NCBI RefSeq assembly: GCF_027571405.1
Contig: NZ_CP092969.1
Coordinates: forward strand, 1-64,000
DNA from: Methylocystis parvus OBBP
GTDB taxonomy: Bacteria; Pseudomonadota; Alphaproteobacteria; Rhizobiales; Beijerinckiaceae
Direction of reading: 5' to 3'
DNA: 64,000 nucleotides
This document shows positions 54,319 to 62,996 of the stretch, one piece after another; within the stretch, counting starts at the first letter, position 1, and every line of letters begins with the position of its first letter. The translations under genes and the position numbers were made by a program. The notes beneath the pieces are model-generated. The model ran no database searches. It saw only the letters and a program-made list of their open reading frames with translations, and had not been told where the DNA came from.

Positions 54319-54969
54319 CTATTTGCTCAGGAATTTGCGATAGCCGCCGCGCATCAGCGCGACGCCATTGCGCACGAGCCGGATGGTGACGTCACGAATG
54401 GAGGAGGATTTCCAGGGCTCAGCGTCGATCCACGCCGATCCGAACAGGCATTGGGCGATGACGCGGTAGGACGCGCCGCTCAGATGGCCGTCCAGCGCCC
54501 GGAGCGTGTTGACGAGGCGACTATCGCGCAAGGGTCTGGCCGGTCTCGCGCGGCCCCCGGCGAAACGCCAAAAGTTCATTGCCGCTTCAATGCGATGCGG
54601 CGTCATTTTGTCATGAGGGATCGCGGCTGCGAGCGGCGTTCCCTCGCGCGGCGGATCGGGAAGCCATAGCTGATGCTGGTTGCGGCCTGTTCCCAGGATG
54701 AGATGTTCGCCGTCTTTCGTTCGCAGGCGTTTGCGCAGGTCTGGCCAATGCGAGGGCGTGAATCGCAACTCGCCCCTGTTGGTTGGACTGGCGACGAGAA
54801 TGACCGCGCTTGCGCGCGCTTCGGGAAGCCAGATTATATCGGCTTCATTCGCGCCGAGCGCAGGGTTTACCGCGAAATCGCAACCCCCAGCGACGCTCGG
54901 CGCCGGCGACGCCGGAATCCAGAGCGGCTCGAAATCCGGGGTCGGCGTAATCGGCGTGATATTCTTCAT
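54319..54969 (-). CDS. DUF2285 family protein
   Basis: The 216-residue protein has the DUF2285 C-terminal block: LRDSRLVNTLRALDGHLSGA, SYRVIAQCLFGSAWIDAEPW, KSSSIRDVTIRLVRNGVALM, RGGYRKFL. In many relatives this domain is fused to the DWRSSSAYD domain that here lies in another frame (54845-55060). The natural join RRWGLRF|AVNPALGANEAD crosses frames at about 54880-54895, so the first 35 or so residues of this call may be an artefact of a frameshift. Confidence 0.75.
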   Translation of the reverse strand: MKNITPITPTPDFEPLWIPASPAPSVAGGCDFAVNPALGANEADIIWLPEARASAVILVASPTNRGELRFTPSHWPDLRKRLRTKDGEHLILGTGRNQHQLWLPDPPREGTPLAAAIPHDKMTPHRIEAAMNFWRFAGGRARPARPLRDSRLVNTLRALDGHLSGASYRVIAQCLFGSAWIDAEPWKSSSIRDVTIRLVRNGVALMRGGYRKFLSK

Positions 54970-55060
54970 CGCGCCGCAGAAATTCCCACGCCCGGGAGGG
55001 CCAGTTCAAATCATCCAAAGAGTCATATGCGCTCGATGAGCGCCAATCCGCATCGATCAT
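54845..55060 (-). CDS. DUF6499/transcriptional-regulator-like domain protein
   Basis: It starts MIDADWRSSSAYDSLDDLNW and continues PSRAWEFLRRDEEYHADYAD, ending ERRWGLRF plus 12 residues that do not fit the family. It overlaps the DUF2285 gene by 125 bp in a different frame. It is probably the N-terminal half of one fused gene split by a single extra base near a run of five G. Confidence 0.65.
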   Translation of the reverse strand: MIDADWRSSSAYDSLDDLNWPSRAWEFLRRDEEYHADYADPGFRAALDSGVAGAERRWGLRFRGKPCARRE

Positions 55061-55229
55061 GAATTTTCTCGCGAAAGAGTGTGGCCGAGCTTCAGTATCG
55101 GGGAAATCTTGTCGATAACTCGCAGAGACGGAATCCAAAGCGGGCATGGCGTCATGCCGAGCTCAAGCGCCCGATTGCCGCAGATTTGACGCAGAGGGAA
55201 ATTTCGGGGATCGCCAAGGTCGGGCCTGT

Positions 55230-55517
55230 TCAGGCGGGGCCCGCCAAAAGATCCTTATATCCCTTGTTCGCCAGCCATTGCGCGCGCGCGAGATGCGTGT
55301 CGTAGGCGCGCCTGGCGCGGGCGGGCTCACGAACGGAGTCAATGCCGAGCACGATACTCGAAATTTCTTCCCATGCCGCCCCTTCCTTCGCCGCGTCGAG
55401 CATTCGCAAGTAAACCTTGAAATGAGCGCGGTCGTAGTCGGTGACATGCTCGTCGGAGGGAGCAATGTCGGCGATCGGATCGGCGTTCTCAGAGCTCACG
55501 GATTTAGCGTTCCTCAA
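55230..55517 (-). CDS. Conserved ICE protein, TDYDxxHFxxYLRxLDA family
   Basis: The 95-residue protein contains VTDYDRAHFKVYLRMLDAAK, EGAAWEEISSIVLGIDSVRE and PARARRAYDTHLARAQWLA, an acidic helical family that regularly accompanies DUF2285 in alphaproteobacterial conjugative elements. Function unknown; perhaps an adaptor of the DUF2285 proteins. Confidence 0.7.
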   Translation of the reverse strand: MRNAKSVSSENADPIADIAPSDEHVTDYDRAHFKVYLRMLDAAKEGAAWEEISSIVLGIDSVREPARARRAYDTHLARAQWLANKGYKDLLAGPA

Positions 55518-55753
55518 CTGACTTGCCGCCTCGTTGACATTCTAAGCAGAAACATTGCCGAACGGTAACAAGTGCGGCGCAAGTGCGCCGATGCACTGCA
55601 CAAATCGACGCCCGAAATTCCTCCGGCTGGTCGCCGGGCGAAACGTAGCGATCGTAACGCCGAGAGTGATCGGCCAGCTCCGCCCGCTCACGGACGATAA
55701 ATACATATTATAGTAGATAAACCTCAAAGTATGTAACAGTCCAGCCTGTCCGC

Positions 55754-56104
55754 ATGGATATGCGGAAGCTGGTGGGGCGGAACGTGAGGCGCATTAGGCT
55801 CGAGAAGGGCCTGACGCAGGAGGAATTCGCAGAGAAATCCGGCTTTACGCAGCAATATCTGAGCGGGCTGGAACGTGGAACCCGAAATCCGACGATCGTC
55901 AGCCTGTATGAAATCGCGCTTGCGCTCGGGGTCGAGCATGTGGCGCTCGTCGCCCCCGACGCCGTCGCAATGCAGGAAGAGACGCGCCGCCCCAAACAAG
56001 GGACGGCCGGGACGGAGCCGACCGCCGCCAGGAAGCGCAAAATCAAATCCCCCACGCTGCCGCCCTCGGCCGCGCGCGAGCGGCGGATACAAAAAAAGCC
56101 CTGA
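55754..56104 (+). CDS. XRE-family transcriptional regulator
   Basis: The 116-residue protein has an N-terminal helix-turn-helix (VGRNVRRIRLEKGLTQEEFA, EKSGFTQQYLSGLERGTRNP, TIVSLYEIALALGV) and a basic, disordered tail (ARKRKIKSPTLPP). It is the only plus-strand gene within the transfer region and is divergent from the DUF2285 group, so it probably represses that operon. The 236-bp gap before it includes an AT-rich stretch (about 55690-55735) suited to promoters. Confidence 0.88.
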   Translation: MDMRKLVGRNVRRIRLEKGLTQEEFAEKSGFTQQYLSGLERGTRNPTIVSLYEIALALGVEHVALVAPDAVAMQEETRRPKQGTAGTEPTAARKRKIKSPTLPPSAARERRIQKKP

Positions 56105-56126
56105 AATTCAGGCGGCAGCTTCGAAC

Positions 56127-56150
56127 GTGACGAGCGATACCGCTCGTCAC
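56127..56150. terminator. Perfect hairpin after the XRE gene
   Basis: GTGACGAGCG-ATAC-CGCTCGTCAC is a perfect 10-bp stem 22 bp beyond the XRE stop and before the convergent DUF736 3' end. No T-run follows on either strand, so it may be a weak bidirectional terminator or an operator. Confidence 0.4.
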
Positions 56151-56238
56151 GGAGGGCGTGCACCTGCCGCGTGGCTCGGGCAGTGTTAAATGCGACGCCC
56201 CGCCCGATCTACCGGGCGAGGCTTCGGCGGCGCCTCGT

Positions 56239-56562
56239 TCAGTCGCCATTGGCCTTGCGGCTGCGCGACCAGATGAGGGTGTAGCCTTCGCCGTCCTCGT
56301 CGTCGAAGAGATTGGCGTAGATCGGCGCGCTGAAGCTCGGATCGTCGAGCTTGACCGAGAGATAGTCGCGGCCCTCGGCGGAGCGCTTCGCCCATGCGGC
56401 GCCGATGTCAATTCTACCCACATAGACGCGGTGGCTCGGCGCGTTGTCACTGGTCCGGTTGGCTTCGGGAACGATGCGCACGCCCTTGGCCTGGACGCTG
56501 AGCGTCACGATCTCGCCCTGAAACTCGTCGCCGGACTTTTTGAAGGAGCCGATGTTCGCCAT
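56239..56562 (-). CDS. DUF736 family protein
   Basis: The 107-residue protein MANIGSFKKSGDEFQGEIVT, then RIDIGAAWAKRSAEGRDYLS, KLDDPSFSAPIYANLFDDED, is the DUF736 family, found in nearly all elements of this type. It is predicted to be a small beta-rich protein, possibly single-strand-DNA related, but its function is unknown. A long nested hairpin lies upstream at 56687-56746. Confidence 0.88.
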   Translation of the reverse strand: MANIGSFKKSGDEFQGEIVTLSVQAKGVRIVPEANRTSDNAPSHRVYVGRIDIGAAWAKRSAEGRDYLSVKLDDPSFSAPIYANLFDDEDGEGYTLIWSRSRKANGD

Positions 56563-56992
56563 GATGATTCTCCTGTGAGGTGCTGTTCTCGAACCCGCGA
56601 CCGTCGCGGCCTCGATGGCGATCAAAAGGTCGAAGGCGATCGGCGACGCACCCGCAGGGCCGCAACAAAGCGGAGGACGGCGGAGCGGCGACTTTCTTGG
56701 CTCGCGAGGAATGACGCTCGCAGAGCGTCAGGGGAAGAAAGTCGCCACGCCGCTGTTGCGTCCATGACGATCGAGGCGCAGCCGTCCTTCGGCCAGATCA
56801 AGCCATAAGAGAGGCTGCGCTGGTCGCATCGGGTCGGACAGCCTTCTCAACAAGGAGAACCGGCGCGACTCGGATTATCCGCACAAGGAGTCCGGCGTTC
56901 GAGGCGAAGGAAAAGAAGTGCTCGGCGTTAAATGACGGGAGAGCAGTTTCGGGATTGCCCACGGACACCGCTTCGGTTCGAGGGCGCTGCTT
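56563..56992. other. Non-coding region containing a nested hairpin
   Basis: No gene is supported. The notable content is the AAGCGGAGGAYGGCGGAG block and the hairpin at 56668-56746, described separately. Confidence 0.4.
56668..56746. repeat. Shared block plus nested hairpin, copy A
   Basis: AAGCGGAGGACGGCGGAG (56668-56685) is followed by perfect 12-bp arms GGCGACTTTCTT (56687-56698) and AAGAAAGTCGCC (56735-56746). These enclose a second stem, TGACGCTC (56712-56719)/GAGCGTCA (56723-56730). It lies upstream of the DUF736 gene. Copy B (58361-58441) has the same 18-base block and the same layout but different stem sequences. Confidence 0.6.
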
Positions 56993-57289
56993 ATGTGGGG
57001 AGGCGAAAGACTCGTGCGCCGGGCGGACGCCGTCGAACGTCGCATGACGCCGATCAACAGTTTCGACGCCGAGATTTTCGTCGATGCGACCAACCATGAG
57101 ACGATTGGCCGGGATCATCCAACCGTTTCCAATCGCGAAGACACGCTACGCGCCTATGGCAAGGCCAGCGACGCCTACGCGGTCTTCCGGAAGATGTTGA
57201 AGAAAGGCAATCCGCCCGACGACTGGGAGACGCTGGTTGCGGCGGCGAAGAAAGAAAGCGTGCGCGACCGATTGGGTCACATGCGCTGA
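56993..57289 (+). CDS. Small hypothetical protein
   Basis: I do not recognise this 98-residue frame. The C-terminal part (AYAVFRKMLKKGNPPDDWET, LVAAAKKESVRDRLGHM) is charged and helical and looks protein-like. The first 17 residues are doubtful, and an ATG at 57044 (MTPINSFDAEIFVDATNHET) is an alternative start. It is convergent with DUF2493 and opposite to its neighbours in strand. Confidence 0.4.
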   Translation: MWGGERLVRRADAVERRMTPINSFDAEIFVDATNHETIGRDHPTVSNREDTLRAYGKASDAYAVFRKMLKKGNPPDDWETLVAAAKKESVRDRLGHMR

Positions 57290-57312
57290 GCGCAGGATCG
57301 AGGCTGGCGGCG

Positions 57313-58251
57313 CTACGCGCCGCCTGCATTGAAGCGCCACACAAGGATTCCGAGCTTCCGCGCCTTGTCGGCGAGGTTGGCGGAGATGCCGGAGCCCGGG
57401 AAGACGATGACGCCGATCGGCAAGGTTTCGAGCATGGCGTCGTTGCGCCTGAAGGGCGCCGCCTTGGCGTAACGCGTCCAGTCGGGCTTGAAGACGATCT
57501 GCGGAACCTTGCGATTGTCGGCCCAGCAGGCGGCGATGCGCTCGGCGCCGCGCGGGCTGCCGCCATGCAATAGCGCCATGTCGGGATGTTTGGCGAACGC
57601 CCTGTCGAGCCGGTCCCAGATGGCGTGATGGTCGTTGAAGTCGAGCCCGCCGGTGAAGGCGATTTTCGGGCCAGAGGGAATGAGGACTTCGGCCTCAGCC
57701 CGCCGTCGGGCGGTAAGAAAGTCGCGGCTGTCGATCGCCGCCGCGGTCAGGGCGCGATGATTCACTTTCGATCCAGAGCGTGGCCGCCAGGATGAGCCGG
57801 TGTGGCGTTCGAACTGCTCGGCGGCGTGATCGCGAAAAAGCTCCATGCCGTCGCGGCGTTCGATCAATGTCTGTCCTTCGGCGATGAGGCGCTCCAGTTC
57901 CACCGAGCGGACCTCGGAGCCGTCCTGTTCCTTCTGGCTGCGCCGCTGCGCCTGTTCATTGTCGTCGAGCTGGCGTTCGATCCTGCCGATGGCGCGGTGG
58001 AAGAGATTGACGCTCGACCAGAGCAGTTCCTCGAGGTCCGGTTCAAGCCGTGTGTCGGCCAATGTCGCGGCCAGGGCGTCGAAAATGTCGGCGACGGCGC
58101 CGGCGATCAGTTGCTCCTCGGGGAGCGGCCTCGGGTCGGGTTCATCCTGGAAGGAACGATAGCCGTAAAGCTGGAGTTCGGCGAGAACGCGATCGGTTGG
58201 GGAGGAAGATTGCGGCGGCTCGAAGCCGGGATTGTCGCGATCGGTGGCCAT
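57313..58251 (-). CDS. DUF2493 protein (SLOG-like)
   Basis: The 312-residue protein has a helical N-terminal part with a coiled coil (ELERLIAEGQTLIERRDGME) and a C-terminal DUF2493/SLOG-type Rossmann domain: KIAFTGGLDFNDHHAIWDRL, ALLHGGSPRGAERIAACWAD, IVFKPDWTRYAKAAPFRRND. SLOG-family domains bind nucleotides. It is common in these elements and of unknown function. Confidence 0.85.
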   Translation of the reverse strand: MATDRDNPGFEPPQSSSPTDRVLAELQLYGYRSFQDEPDPRPLPEEQLIAGAVADIFDALAATLADTRLEPDLEELLWSSVNLFHRAIGRIERQLDDNEQAQRRSQKEQDGSEVRSVELERLIAEGQTLIERRDGMELFRDHAAEQFERHTGSSWRPRSGSKVNHRALTAAAIDSRDFLTARRRAEAEVLIPSGPKIAFTGGLDFNDHHAIWDRLDRAFAKHPDMALLHGGSPRGAERIAACWADNRKVPQIVFKPDWTRYAKAAPFRRNDAMLETLPIGVIVFPGSGISANLADKARKLGILVWRFNAGGA

Positions 58252-58590
58252 TGGCGCTTTCCCTTGTCGGATCGGCCGCGCCCATCGCGGCCTTCATGGC
58301 GACAAGAGACGGCGGGCGGGCCGATCCCGCACCGGGAAGCGAAGCAACCGGCCGAAGCGCAAGCGGAGGATGGCGGAGGGCCGGCTATTTTGCTTCGCGC
58401 TGTAAAGCGCCCGTAAGGGCGCGACGGAAAATAGCCGGCCCACAGCCATTGCGGCGCGGACCGCTTGCCGCAAGGTCGCCCTCTATGAAGGCCGAAGCGC
58501 GGTCCTCTCCGACATTCCCGGAAAGCGCGTCGATCTGATGCGACAGGCCAGCATCCGGTTTGCGCGCCGTTTCCTCGTCCCCATACCGGC
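58252..58590. other. Non-coding region containing a nested hairpin
   Basis: No gene is supported between DUF2493 and the Toprim gene. The region holds the copy B hairpin structure at 58361-58441. Confidence 0.4.
58361..58441. repeat. Shared block plus nested hairpin, copy B
   Basis: AAGCGGAGGATGGCGGAG (58361-58378) runs directly into 14-bp arms GGGCCGGCTATTTT (58378-58391) and AAAATAGCCGGCCC (58428-58441). These enclose two small hairpins (GCGCT/AGCGC and GCGCCC-GTAA-GGGCGC). It lies upstream of DUF2493. The conserved block with unrelated stems in copies A and B suggests selection on the structure. Confidence 0.6.
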
Positions 58591-59637
58591 TTACGCCGAA
58601 AGACTCATGAAACGCGCAACGTCTTCCGGCGCGATCCGAACCCTGATCGCCGCCCGCAGCTCGTCGACGCCAAGGTGATGAAGGTCGTCGTTGAAATCGC
58701 CCTGGACGGGTGACAGGACGATGGCTTCGATCTCGGCGGCCCTTGCCCGGTCGATCAAAATCGCCGCCGCGCGCTCGCCCGCCGGATCGTTGTCGCGCAG
58801 AATATAGAGACGGCGCAGCGTCGCCGGAAACAGGATGGCGGAAAGATGCGCGGCGGAGAGCGCTGCCATCATCGGCATGGTGGGCAGGACGCATCGAAGC
58901 GACAGCACGGTTTCGACGCCTTCACCCGCCGCCATGATGTCGTCCGAGACGCCAAAGCGGACGCCATGGCCAAGGAGAGAACCCATCGCCCGTCTCGGCG
59001 TTGCGATCGGCGCTTTGTCGTGGCGGGACGGGTCGAGCCAGGTGCGATGCGCGCCGACGATCTCGCCGGAATGATCCGTGACGGCGGCGACCATGGCGGG
59101 CCAGGTCTGAACCGGAGAACCATTGTCGGCCCGATAATAGCAGCGCCGATGAAAGCGAAGCGCGGCTGTTTCGTGCAAAGCGGTAATGCCGCGATGTCGT
59201 AAGTAGGCTTCCGCGCGCGTGCCCGCGATCGGCCGCGACATGGCGAACAGGCGTCGTGCCGAATCCGACGGGCCCCTCAGCGTCGCCTTCGTGCGGGACT
59301 GCTTCCCATTCGATTTTGACGCTGGCTGGGGAAGGCTGAGAAAGCGCCGCGCCTCGTCGACGACATCGCGAAATTCGCGCAGCCGACACGTCTCGCGGAT
59401 GATGTCGAGCAAGTCGCCATGTTCGCCGGTTGCGGCGTCTACAAATTTTCCAGCGACGCCCTTTCCACAATCAGGTCCGCTCAAGCGAACAAACAGGCTG
59501 CGGCCGGGCGTATTCCTCGCGTCGCCGATGAGCCAATAATTCCCTTCACGATGGCCATTCGAAAGATAGCGCCGGCACACGGCCTCGGCGTCAAGCGCGA
59601 GGCGACGCGCCAGCTCCGAAGCGATTGAATTGGACAT
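58591..59637 (-). CDS. Toprim-domain primase-like protein
   Basis: The 348-residue protein has an N-terminal DUF7146/CHC2-like region (RYLSNGHREGNYWLIGDARN) without a complete zinc motif. A Toprim domain follows with catalytic Glu in AAGEGVETVLSL and the D-x-D in LRDNDPAG. Such proteins are thought to prime synthesis on transferred single strands. The ATG at 59637 follows GGAGGG. Confidence 0.82.
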   Translation of the reverse strand: MSNSIASELARRLALDAEAVCRRYLSNGHREGNYWLIGDARNTPGRSLFVRLSGPDCGKGVAGKFVDAATGEHGDLLDIIRETCRLREFRDVVDEARRFLSLPQPASKSNGKQSRTKATLRGPSDSARRLFAMSRPIAGTRAEAYLRHRGITALHETAALRFHRRCYYRADNGSPVQTWPAMVAAVTDHSGEIVGAHRTWLDPSRHDKAPIATPRRAMGSLLGHGVRFGVSDDIMAAGEGVETVLSLRCVLPTMPMMAALSAAHLSAILFPATLRRLYILRDNDPAGERAAAILIDRARAAEIEAIVLSPVQGDFNDDLHHLGVDELRAAIRVRIAPEDVARFMSLSA

Positions 59638-59660
59638 GACGAGCGCGCCCTCCAAAGGAA

Positions 59661-59690
59661 AAAAGGGACCCGCCATTGCTGGCGAGTCCC
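59661..59690 (-). terminator. Intrinsic terminator after the ParB-like gene
   Basis: On the minus strand GGGAC/GTCCC and CGCCA/TGGCG stems (59665-59690) with a 4-base loop are followed by TTTTTT. It separates the ParB-like gene (stop at 59712) from the Toprim gene. Confidence 0.75.
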
Positions 59691-59711
59691 ACACAGTCGG
59701 CCTCGGGGAGG

Positions 59712-61853
59712 TCATTCGGCGGCGACGTCCTGGGGGGCGTCCACCGACGCATCGTCAGAATCGCGCGCGGCGTCGATTTCGTCGATGGCCGTTTCCTTTC
59801 CGATTCCTCCCGTTTCTTCGATCGGCGTATCGGCCGCGGCGGCGCCCGTCTCGGAACGCGCTTGTTTGGCGTCATCGACCGGTCCACCCGGCGTGCGCAG
59901 CGGCTCAGGCAGCCAGCCGGAGCCCGCGAGCAGTTGCTCGGCCTCCTGCGCCATGTCGCCCTTCTTCAACGGCTCGACGCGCTTCGCCTGCTCGGCTCCT
60001 TTGGCTTCCCGGACGGCCTCGACGATCCGCGCCTTGGTGACGCGGCCGAGAAAATTATCGACAGTCGGCGCCCAACCGGTCGCGGTGATGTCGAGGGAAA
60101 GCGCCCGCGCGAGACGATTGGCGTGCGCCAGCGCTTTCGGCCGCTTGTTCCAGGCTTCATGCACGGCGTTGACGGTAAGGGAGACGCAATGGGCGAAGAG
60201 CCGCAATTGTGTCTCGCTGTCGAATGTCGTCAAGACGTCCCAGAGGTCGCCGGGTTCGGCGGGAAGCTGCTCGGACCAATCGTGATGACGGGCGTTCACC
60301 TTGGCGGCGAGCGGCGTGTCGCCAAGCCCCGGCGCCTGGGCGCCAAAAGCGATGGTTTTCGGTTCGATCTCCAGACAGGAGTCGGAGCCGTAACGGTAGA
60401 ACGATTTGAGGCAGAGCACATGCAGCGCCGCCAGAAAGGCGATGTTCGGATCGGCGCCGATCGCCTCGCGCAGCGCCAGGGTGCGCCAGGCGGTGAGCTC
60501 GGTCAGCAATTTGTCGGGGAGCGGACGGAGGCTGTCGTCTTCCTCATCCTCCCCCGGTTCGGCCTGAACCGCGCCGCGATCTGGCGCCGAGGTTCTGGCG
60601 ACCGATGCCGGTAATGAGGAAGCAGCAGTCGCTTCGATCTCCTCGTCCTGCCCGGCGGCCTCCGGTTCTTCGATCGGCGCCTCGTCCTCGGGGCGGATAT
60701 AGCCGCGTTCGATGCGCAGGCGCCCTGAGCCGTCGATGCTGACGAAAGCGCCGGCGCGAGCGATGTCGGTCGGTTCGTAATTTACGGGCCGCTCCTCGAT
60801 CGCGTCGATGGCGGCCTCGATCTCGGCGAGGCGCTGATCGACCTCGTCGGGAATCTCGTCCATATCCGCGTGGGCTTCCTCGAGCTGCTCGGCCTCGGCG
60901 CGCAGGGCGTCGAGCGCCGCGTTTTCCTCGTCGGTCAGAGGCTGGCGCTCGCCCGGGATATGACGCAGCCCATAGGTGTGGCCGTAAGGAAAGTCGGTCG
61001 CGACCTCGACCCATTTCCAGCCCTCGGCGCGAGTGGCTTGCGTATCGCGTTCGAGCTTCTCGGCGACGAGCCGGTCGAGCAGACGGGCATCCTGCAGCCA
61101 GCCGCCGTCGTCGCTCTGAAACAGGTCACGCATGACCGCGCCGCCGGCGGCGATGTAGTCTTTCCCGGCATATTGCGCGCGCTTATCGGACGCGCGCACG
61201 GCGCTCTCGGTCAGCAGCCGGCGGATCTGATAGGCTTCTTTATTATAGGAGCGCAGAATCGCGTCCCAGACCTGTTCCTGGCGCTCATGGTCAGGACTGA
61301 CCGTGAAACCCATGAGCTGGTCGAGCGTCATGCCGTCCTCGGCGTAAATGTCGAGGAGCTTTGGCGACACGGAGGCAAGCCGTAGCCGCTGCCTGACGAC
61401 ATTGACGCCGACGAAGAAAGCCGCGGCGATCTCCTCTTCGCTCTGGCCTTTCTCGCGCAGCGCCAGAAAGGCCCGGAACTGGTCGAGCGGATGTAAGGGC
61501 GCACGCTGGACGTTTTCGGCGAGGCTGTCTTCCTCGGGTGTCCCCTCCGTGCGCACGACGCAGGGGATCGGGGCGTTGCGCGCGAGGCGCTTCTGCTTCA
61601 CCAGCAGCTCCAGCGCGCGATAGCGGCGTCCGCCAGCGGGGATTTCGAACATGCCGGTCTCGGCGCCGCCGTCGTCGAGCACGGGACGCACGGTGATGCT
61701 CTGCAGGAGCGTGCGGCGGGCGATGTCCTCGGCGAGCTCCTCGATCGAAACGCCGGCCTTGATCCGCCGCACATTCGCCTGCGACAGCATGAGCTTGTTG
61801 AAGGGGATGTCGCGCGAGGCGCTCAACTGGATTTTATGAACCGTCCTGGCCAT
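59712..61853 (-). CDS. ParB/RepB/Spo0J-family nuclease-like protein
   Basis: The 713-residue protein has a ParB N-terminal domain (IPFNKLMLSQANVRRIKAGV, IEELAEDIARRTLLQSITVR) with GGRRYRALELLVKQ and SLAENVQRAPLHPLDQFRAF. A helix-turn-helix follows (SEEEIAAAFFVGVNVVRQRL). The long acidic middle (about 290-460) and the C-terminal domain are typical of the large ParB-like proteins of ICEs, not of partition pairs. It has no ParA partner here. Confidence 0.88.
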   Translation of the reverse strand: MARTVHKIQLSASRDIPFNKLMLSQANVRRIKAGVSIEELAEDIARRTLLQSITVRPVLDDGGAETGMFEIPAGGRRYRALELLVKQKRLARNAPIPCVVRTEGTPEEDSLAENVQRAPLHPLDQFRAFLALREKGQSEEEIAAAFFVGVNVVRQRLRLASVSPKLLDIYAEDGMTLDQLMGFTVSPDHERQEQVWDAILRSYNKEAYQIRRLLTESAVRASDKRAQYAGKDYIAAGGAVMRDLFQSDDGGWLQDARLLDRLVAEKLERDTQATRAEGWKWVEVATDFPYGHTYGLRHIPGERQPLTDEENAALDALRAEAEQLEEAHADMDEIPDEVDQRLAEIEAAIDAIEERPVNYEPTDIARAGAFVSIDGSGRLRIERGYIRPEDEAPIEEPEAAGQDEEIEATAASSLPASVARTSAPDRGAVQAEPGEDEEDDSLRPLPDKLLTELTAWRTLALREAIGADPNIAFLAALHVLCLKSFYRYGSDSCLEIEPKTIAFGAQAPGLGDTPLAAKVNARHHDWSEQLPAEPGDLWDVLTTFDSETQLRLFAHCVSLTVNAVHEAWNKRPKALAHANRLARALSLDITATGWAPTVDNFLGRVTKARIVEAVREAKGAEQAKRVEPLKKGDMAQEAEQLLAGSGWLPEPLRTPGGPVDDAKQARSETGAAAADTPIEETGGIGKETAIDEIDAARDSDDASVDAPQDVAAE

Positions 61854-62017
61854 AGGGATGACTCCGCGACGGGCGGCCGAAAGACTTTCTTTCGACCTGA
61901 AAACCCGTCACGAAGACCGGCGCAGCCCTCTTCCTCTGAGGGCCGCGCCACAAAGTTCAATCGTAAGCGCATGGCGCCTGAGTCTAATGGCCCCGACGAC
62001 GCGACGCCCTGAAATAA

Positions 62018-62635
62018 TCAGGCGGCGCGCTCGAGAAGCGCCCGGGCCTTGCCTTCCATCTCGAGTCGCGCATCCTGATGCGGCTTGGCGCGGGCGATCG
62101 CTGTAATGCCCTGCACGAAGTCGTACAGGCTTTCCGGCGGTCGTCCTTCTTCCCTGAGAACGGCGGCGATCATTTTCGCGGTGTCGGCTTTGCTGAAACC
62201 GCGCTTGCGCAGGAATGTCTCCCGCTCCTCGTCCTCGCGGGCGACGATGCGTTCGCGCGCCGCCTTCACGCCGGCGATGAAAGGCGCCGGCGAGGATCGC
62301 GCGAAATTCTCGAGCGCCGGCGCCGCCTCATGGGCAAAACGCTGCGCCGCGAATTTGCTATGCCTGATGCTGATTTCCTCGAAACCTTCGACGCCCCAAA
62401 GGCTCCGATTCATGCACACGGCGCGAAGATAGAAAGAGGCGACGCCGAGCGTCTTCGATCCGACCTCGCTGTTCCAGCAATAAAAGCCGCGAAAGAACAC
62501 ATCAGGATCGCCGTTCGGCAGACGGCCGGCCTCGATCGGATGCGTATCGTCGACGAGAAAAAGAAAGACGTCGCGGTCGCTGGCGTAGAGCGTCGTCGTC
62601 TCCTTTGTCACGTCGACAAAGGGATTATGCGTCAT
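62018..62635 (-). pseudogene. DUF932 gene truncated by IS21
   Basis: The sequence from MTHNPFVDVTKETTTLYASD through NGDPDVFFRGFYCWNSEVGS to LLERAA is the C-terminal half of the DUF932 family, normally about 400 residues. Upstream of about 62640 the frame passes into an istA fragment, so the N-terminal half is gone. A shortened product from the ATG at 62635 is possible. Confidence 0.75.
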
Positions 62636-62885
62636 GGTCGCCCAGCCGCTCCCGCGACGCCTTCGCCTCGTTCTCAGAAAGCAGCCCCTCCAGTTGCTCC
62701 CGCCAGGGGCCAATTTTGGGAAGCGGCTGCGTCTCGCGCTCGTAGCGGAACTCCGTTGCGTCCGACCGGATGACCTTGCGCACAACCTTCCGCGACACGC
62801 GTAGCTCGCGACAGATCTCCTTGATCGGCTTCTTCTGGGAAAAGTAAGCGCGCCGTATCTTCGCAATCGTTTCCACAACCAGCAT
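62636..62885 (-). pseudogene. IS21-family IstA, N-terminal fragment
   Basis: The sequence MLVVETIAKIRRAYFSQKKP, then IKEICRELRVSRKVVRKVIR, is the N-terminal helix-turn-helix of an IS21 transposase (IstA, about 500 residues when whole). It breaks off after about 80 residues at the junction with DUF932. No istB is present. Confidence 0.8.
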
Positions 62886-62996
62886 GCCAACCCGGCCTCC
62901 CTCAGAAAAGGAGGCCAATGTGGACCCTCAGCCCCGGGGTCCCGATTGGACGCCGATCACCCCGAAAACGGGGTCCTTATTCCATGCCTATTCACA
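62881..62996. mobile_element. IS21 left end
   Basis: This is the terminal region upstream of istA, ending ...CCTATTCACA at 62996. It is nearly identical, inverted, to 42050-42168. It separates the istA fragment from the broken recombinase gene. Confidence 0.65.
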
